Assembly: GCA_005889395.1 (NCBI GenBank)
Contig: VBFX01000215.1
Coordinates: forward strand, 1 to 9,854
Direction of reading: 5' to 3'
DNA: 9,854 nt
DNA from: Chloroflexota bacterium
GTDB taxonomy: Bacteria; Chloroflexota; Dormibacteria; CF-121
In this document: positions 6,910-9,854 of the stretch, piece after piece
Layout: every line of letters begins with the position of its first letter
Position numbering within the stretch: the first letter of the stretch is position 1
Position numbers and translations under genes: made by a program
Notes under the pieces: model-generated
Told to the model about the DNA's origin: nothing
Seen by the model: only the letters and a program-made list of their open reading frames with translations
Databases searched by the model: none

Positions 6910-7809
6910 GTGGGTCCGCACCATGATGCGGAGCGGCGCCGCGCCCTCTTCGTCGTCAACCCGGCGCTGCAACGGACCGGCCGTGATTTCGGACGTGGCT
7001 TGCTGGAGCTCGCCGGCGAGCTCGGCTGGGAGGCCATGGTGCTGGAGACGGCCGCCGGATTGAATGTCGAGTCGATCGGCGCGGCACTCGCCCGGCGCGA
7101 ATTCCATATGGTCCTCGCCGCCGGCGGCGACGGCACGGTGGCGGAGGTGATGGCGGCCGCGCACGAGCGTGGGATCCCGATGGGGATCGTCCCGCTGGGG
7201 ACCGCGAACATCGTGGCCCGCGAGTTGGGGCTCCCGGCAGGCTGGCGTCGAGCAACGCAACGAGCCCTGGAACACTTTCCGGCCACGCGGGCGGTCGACC
7301 TGGCGAGGGTCAACGACGGTTACATGGCGCTGGCGGCCGGTATCGGTTTCGACGCCATGGTGATGCGCCATACGCCACCGGTGCTCAAGTACTGGCTGGG
7401 CCGCGCCGCCTACTTCCTGGCCGGCGCCTGGTGGCTGCCGCGCGCCCCGCTGTTCGAGTGCACGATCCGCGCCGACGGCGAAGAAACGCAGATCACCGCG
7501 GTCGTCGTGCTGGTGGTGAACGCCGGCATGCTGGGCGCGGCGCCGTTCCGCTTCGGCCCCAATATCGCCATCGACGATGGATGGCTGGACATTTGTATCT
7601 ACCGGCCACGCACGGCCCTGGATCGGGCGAGCCTGCTCTGGAGCATCGTCCGGCGGCGGGCGGATGGCGAACGTATGGTGCAGCGAAAGGCGCGTTCCGT
7701 GGAGATCAAGGCGCCCGACGTCCAGTGGCACGAAGTCGATGGCGAGGTCTTTCGCGGTAACGTGCTGCGGGCGGAGATCGTCGCCGGCGGCGTCAGGGTC
7801 GTCGTATGA
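6910..7809 (+). CDS. Diacylglycerol kinase family (DAGK_cat) lipid kinase
   Basis: The 299-residue product belongs to the DgkB/YegS/sphingosine-kinase family, soluble or membrane-associated kinases that phosphorylate lipid hydroxyls using ATP. It shows the N-terminal strand RALFVVNPAL (11-20), the nucleotide-binding AAGGDGTVAEVM (70-81), PLGTANIVARELGLP (95-109) and the C-terminal sandwich motifs FGPNIAIDDGWLDI and DGEVF. Length is normal and no break is visible. The start is GTG 6910, only 3 nt after the TAG that ends the CDF remnant; ATGs at 6923 and 6926 are out of frame. No clear Shine-Dalgarno is present, so translation may rely on coupling to the transporter reading frame. If the CDF break is real, that coupling would be lost, because ribosomes would stop at 6710. 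The exact lipid substrate is not evident. Confidence 0.92.
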   Translation: MGPHHDAERRRALFVVNPALQRTGRDFGRGLLELAGELGWEAMVLETAAGLNVESIGAALARREFHMVLAAGGDGTVAEVMAAAHERGIPMGIVPLGTANIVARELGLPAGWRRATQRALEHFPATRAVDLARVNDGYMALAAGIGFDAMVMRHTPPVLKYWLGRAAYFLAGAWWLPRAPLFECTIRADGEETQITAVVVLVVNAGMLGAAPFRFGPNIAIDDGWLDICIYRPRTALDRASLLWSIVRRRADGERMVQRKARSVEIKAPDVQWHEVDGEVFRGNVLRAEIVAGGVRVVV

Positions 7810-8276
7810 GCACCGTCGTCAATGCCCGCCTGCCCTGGGCGCTGTACTTGCCCCTCGCCGGCGTGACCGAGCTGGGCGGCCTCATCCTCTTGCTCAGCGG
7901 CCACGGCATCGGCTGGGCGGCCGTCCTCGCGCCGATCATCGGCTTCCTCGCGATGCGCGGCCCCGTGCGGCCCCGCTTCGAATTCATGGAGGATGGGGTG
8001 ATCTTTCGCCGCTCCGGAAAGAGTCCACTGCTGCCCTGGGATGAGATTGCCGCCGTCGCTCTCGTGAAGGCCGGAGGCCGGACGGTGCTCGCCTACCGGC
8101 TCAAGCCGGGTGTGGCGGTGATGAAGCGGCACCCTGGTGCGGGCTTCCTCCGTGCCAAAGGTCTCGACTTCGACGGCGGCTACTTCGTTGACCAGATGAC
8201 CGCATCGCCGCAGGATATTCTCGAAATCTTCGAGCGGCACATCGACAAATTTCCCTCCCCCTCCGGGGGTGTGTAG
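7806..8276 (+). CDS. Small membrane protein with two N-terminal helices and a PH-like domain
   Basis: Residues 10-31 and 35-51 of this 156-residue protein are hydrophobic helices forming a hairpin. The remainder resembles bacterial PH-like domains: short strands FEFMEDGVIFRR (58-69) and LPWDEIAAVALVKAGG (76-91), then a further strand and an amphipathic C-terminal helix (ASPQDILEIFERHIDKF, 133-149). I infer a membrane-anchored domain facing the cytoplasm; no enzymatic motif is visible. The start ATG overlaps the lipid-kinase stop (ATGA, 7806-7809), a classic sign of translational coupling, so the two products probably act together at the membrane. The family assignment comes from the pattern only and is the uncertain part; that the gene is real is well supported by length, overlap and composition. 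Confidence 0.75.
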   Translation: MSTVVNARLPWALYLPLAGVTELGGLILLLSGHGIGWAAVLAPIIGFLAMRGPVRPRFEFMEDGVIFRRSGKSPLLPWDEIAAVALVKAGGRTVLAYRLKPGVAVMKRHPGAGFLRAKGLDFDGGYFVDQMTASPQDILEIFERHIDKFPSPSGGV

Positions 8277-8287
8277 GGTGGGGGCCC

Positions 8288-9781
8288 TTACGCCGCGGGG
8301 ACCGAGCGCTCGGCGCGAAGCGCCGTCTGGACCGGGCGAGCCGACACCGGGGAGACCATCGGGCCGAGCTTCTTCAGGTTAAAGATCATCTCCGAACCGC
8401 CGACGTACTCGACGCCCTCGATCGCGAAGCCTTTGCCTTGAAGGTAGGGCCCGAGATTGGCGCGCGTGTAGTGGGTGATGTGTTCGTCGGCATAGCCGCC
8501 GGGCGAAAGGCGCCCGTAAAGCCACTCCAGCGCCCGCCAGCGCCAGCGGTCGTAGTCGGGTGTCCCCAGGATCAGCCGGCCGCCCGTCTTCAAGACACGT
8601 GCCAGCTCATCGAATGGTTTCTCCTGCGCCGGGATGTGCTCGACGACCTCCGAACAGATGACGCAGTCGAAGCTCCCATCGGCGAAAGGCAGCTCGAAGA
8701 TGGAGCCGTGGACGAGCGAGTTTCCATATCGGCGTGCGTAGCGCAGCTTGTGGAGTTGGATGTCGAGACCGGTCATGCCGGGAATCGCGCCGATGATGCG
8801 GCTCGAGCCGCAGCCGACATCGAGAACCTGGTGGAAGCCACGCGCCAGTTGCGTGATGGCCCGGTATCGTCCCCGCTGCCAGTAGCGCTGCAGCGGGATG
8901 GCGCTGTCGTAGGCGCGCCCATCGTAGTCCGCGGACGCGATCGAGTTGCGCAGCCGCCACATGGCCATAAAAGTTCGCAGATAGGAGAAAGCAAACCTCA
9001 CCAGCCGGGCGTGGCTGCGACCGGAGACGCGAGCCCGGTAGCGGAAGGGGACCTCATGCACCCGGTAACCCGCGGCCAGCGCCCGAATCAGAATTTCCTC
9101 GAGGACATCGAAGTCGGTCGCCTTCAACTCGAGTTCCCGCAGGAGCGCACCGCGATACAGGCGGTAGCCACTGGAGAGATCGTGGACCGGCAACGACAAA
9201 CCACGACCAAACGTGATGTTCAGGATCCGGCTCATCACGCGACGCGTGCCCGGCATGTCCGCGGCGCCACCCTGGACGTAGCGGGAGGCGATCACGACAT
9301 CGCCATCGCGACGCGCGCCCCACAGGTCCTTGAGGAACTTTGGATCGTGCGACCCGTCGGCGTCGAGCGTGATGACGTACTCACCACGCGCCTGCTCGAA
9401 GCCGGCCCGGTAGGCGCCACCGAATCCGGGGAGCTTCTGGCTGACCAGTCGCGCTCCATGCTTGCGTACGATCTCTTGCGTGCCATCGCGCGAACCTCCG
9501 TCGACGACGATGATCTCGTACGTCGGGCCCAGGGCGACCAGCGCCTTCATGAGCTCCGGGAGAACCCGATCCAGGTTCTCGCCTTCGTTCAGCGCTGGGA
9601 GGACCAGGCTCAGGGCGCAGCCGGGGAGCGCAACCGGGTCAGGGCCAGGGATGATGAAGGACGGGATGCCATCGACGACCGGATATCGGACCCCGTCCCG
9701 GGTGCAGCGAAGCTCCCGCCCGGCATACGCAGTTAACGGACCGTGGCATTTGGGGCAGACCAGGCTGTCGAGACTCGGCAT
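8288..9781 (-). CDS. Fusion protein: Trm112-like zinc ribbon, GT2 glycosyltransferase, SAM-dependent methyltransferase
   Basis: The 497-residue protein has three modules. Residues 5-45 are Trm112-like (CPKCHGPL, LRCTRDGVRYPVVDGIPSF); Cys9, Cys12 and Cys26 are present but the usual fourth Cys is Asp29, so zinc binding may be weakened. Residues 56-280 are a GT-A fold family 2 glycosyltransferase close to DPM1-type polyprenyl-phosphate mannosyltransferases: LVLPALNEGENL, IIVVDGGSRDGT, and DxD Asp140/Asp142 in TLDADGSHDP. Residues 315-470 are a class I methyltransferase: SAM-binding VLDVGCGSSRIIGAI (319-333), acidic Asp340, FDCVICSEVVEHI and GGRLILGTPD. No transmembrane anchor is evident, so it probably acts at the cytoplasmic membrane face on a polyprenyl-linked or cell-surface glycan. 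It is convergent with the PH-like gene, leaving an 11-nt gap. ATG 9781 directly precedes the zinc ribbon, but no Shine-Dalgarno stands out. Sugar donor and methyl acceptor are unknown. Confidence 0.92.
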   Translation of the reverse strand: MPSLDSLVCPKCHGPLTAYAGRELRCTRDGVRYPVVDGIPSFIIPGPDPVALPGCALSLVLPALNEGENLDRVLPELMKALVALGPTYEIIVVDGGSRDGTQEIVRKHGARLVSQKLPGFGGAYRAGFEQARGEYVITLDADGSHDPKFLKDLWGARRDGDVVIASRYVQGGAADMPGTRRVMSRILNITFGRGLSLPVHDLSSGYRLYRGALLRELELKATDFDVLEEILIRALAAGYRVHEVPFRYRARVSGRSHARLVRFAFSYLRTFMAMWRLRNSIASADYDGRAYDSAIPLQRYWQRGRYRAITQLARGFHQVLDVGCGSSRIIGAIPGMTGLDIQLHKLRYARRYGNSLVHGSIFELPFADGSFDCVICSEVVEHIPAQEKPFDELARVLKTGGRLILGTPDYDRWRWRALEWLYGRLSPGGYADEHITHYTRANLGPYLQGKGFAIEGVEYVGGSEMIFNLKKLGPMVSPVSARPVQTALRAERSVPAA

Positions 9782-9854
9782 GGACTACCGGAGGAACGGA
9801 AAGTGAGATCCGAGCTTGCTTTGGCCGGGGCTGGGAGCGGCTGAGTGGCGCGGC

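Noticed and set aside
8257..8290. Possible bidirectional terminator between the convergent genes (CCCCC-TCC-GGGGG at 8257-8269)
   Set aside because: The stem has only 5 bp, lies inside the PH-like coding sequence and has no T-run on either strand.
9782..9854. Right-edge segment as promoter or start of another gene
   Set aside because: No convincing -10/-35 pair, Shine-Dalgarno or conserved reading frame is visible in these 73 bases.

Overview
The window is a GC-rich (roughly two-thirds GC by eye), gene-dense bacterial segment with short gaps and many overlapping gene ends. Its content suggests a Terrabacteria-type organism: a ClgR-like regulator beside clpP, a GH13 glucosidase of the type common in Actinobacteria and Chloroflexota, and a zinc-ribbon/glycosyltransferase/methyltransferase fusion. 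Chloroflexota, Dormibacterota or a related soil lineage is my guess; no rRNA or other phylogenetic marker is present to settle it. I see no tRNA, rRNA, CRISPR array, insertion sequence, integrase or phage gene.

Layout. 1-972 (-): 5' part of a secreted lipoprotein with Asp-box/BNR-like repeats, running off the left edge. 973-1051: divergent promoter region with two ClgR-box-like sites 20 bp apart. 1052-1480 (+): ClgR-like XRE regulator, followed 10 nt later by clpP (1491-2150, +). 2194-3786 (+): GH13 alpha-glucosidase, overlapping the start of a xylulokinase-like FGGY kinase (3765-5133, +) that is broken near its N-terminus. 5130-5996 (-): aminoglycoside-phosphotransferase-fold kinase, convergent with the kinase gene. 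6060-6906 (+): CDF cation-efflux transporter broken in its cytoplasmic domain. 6910-7809 (+): diacylglycerol-kinase-family lipid kinase, coupled by ATGA to 7806-8276 (+), a small two-helix membrane protein with a PH-like domain. 8288-9781 (-): Trm112-like/GT2/SAM-methyltransferase fusion. 9782-9854: nothing recognisable.

How the genes fit together. The best-supported functional unit is the regulator-clpP pair. In Actinobacteria, ClgR controls Clp protease genes through a CGCYNANRGCG site; here a perfect match and a 10/11 match sit at the start of the regulator gene, which suggests autoregulated proteolysis control that may also reach the divergent lipoprotein gene. The glucosidase and kinase look like sugar catabolism. 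The lipid kinase, PH-like protein and DPM1-like glycosyltransferase point to envelope lipids or glycoconjugates.

Most notable anomalies. The kinase and the CDF gene each lack an internal segment (about 83 and about 104 nt by comparison with E. coli XylB and B. subtilis CzcD as I remember them), each out of frame, while the genes between and around them look intact. This is either gene decay or an assembly error and should be settled before either gene is counted as functional.
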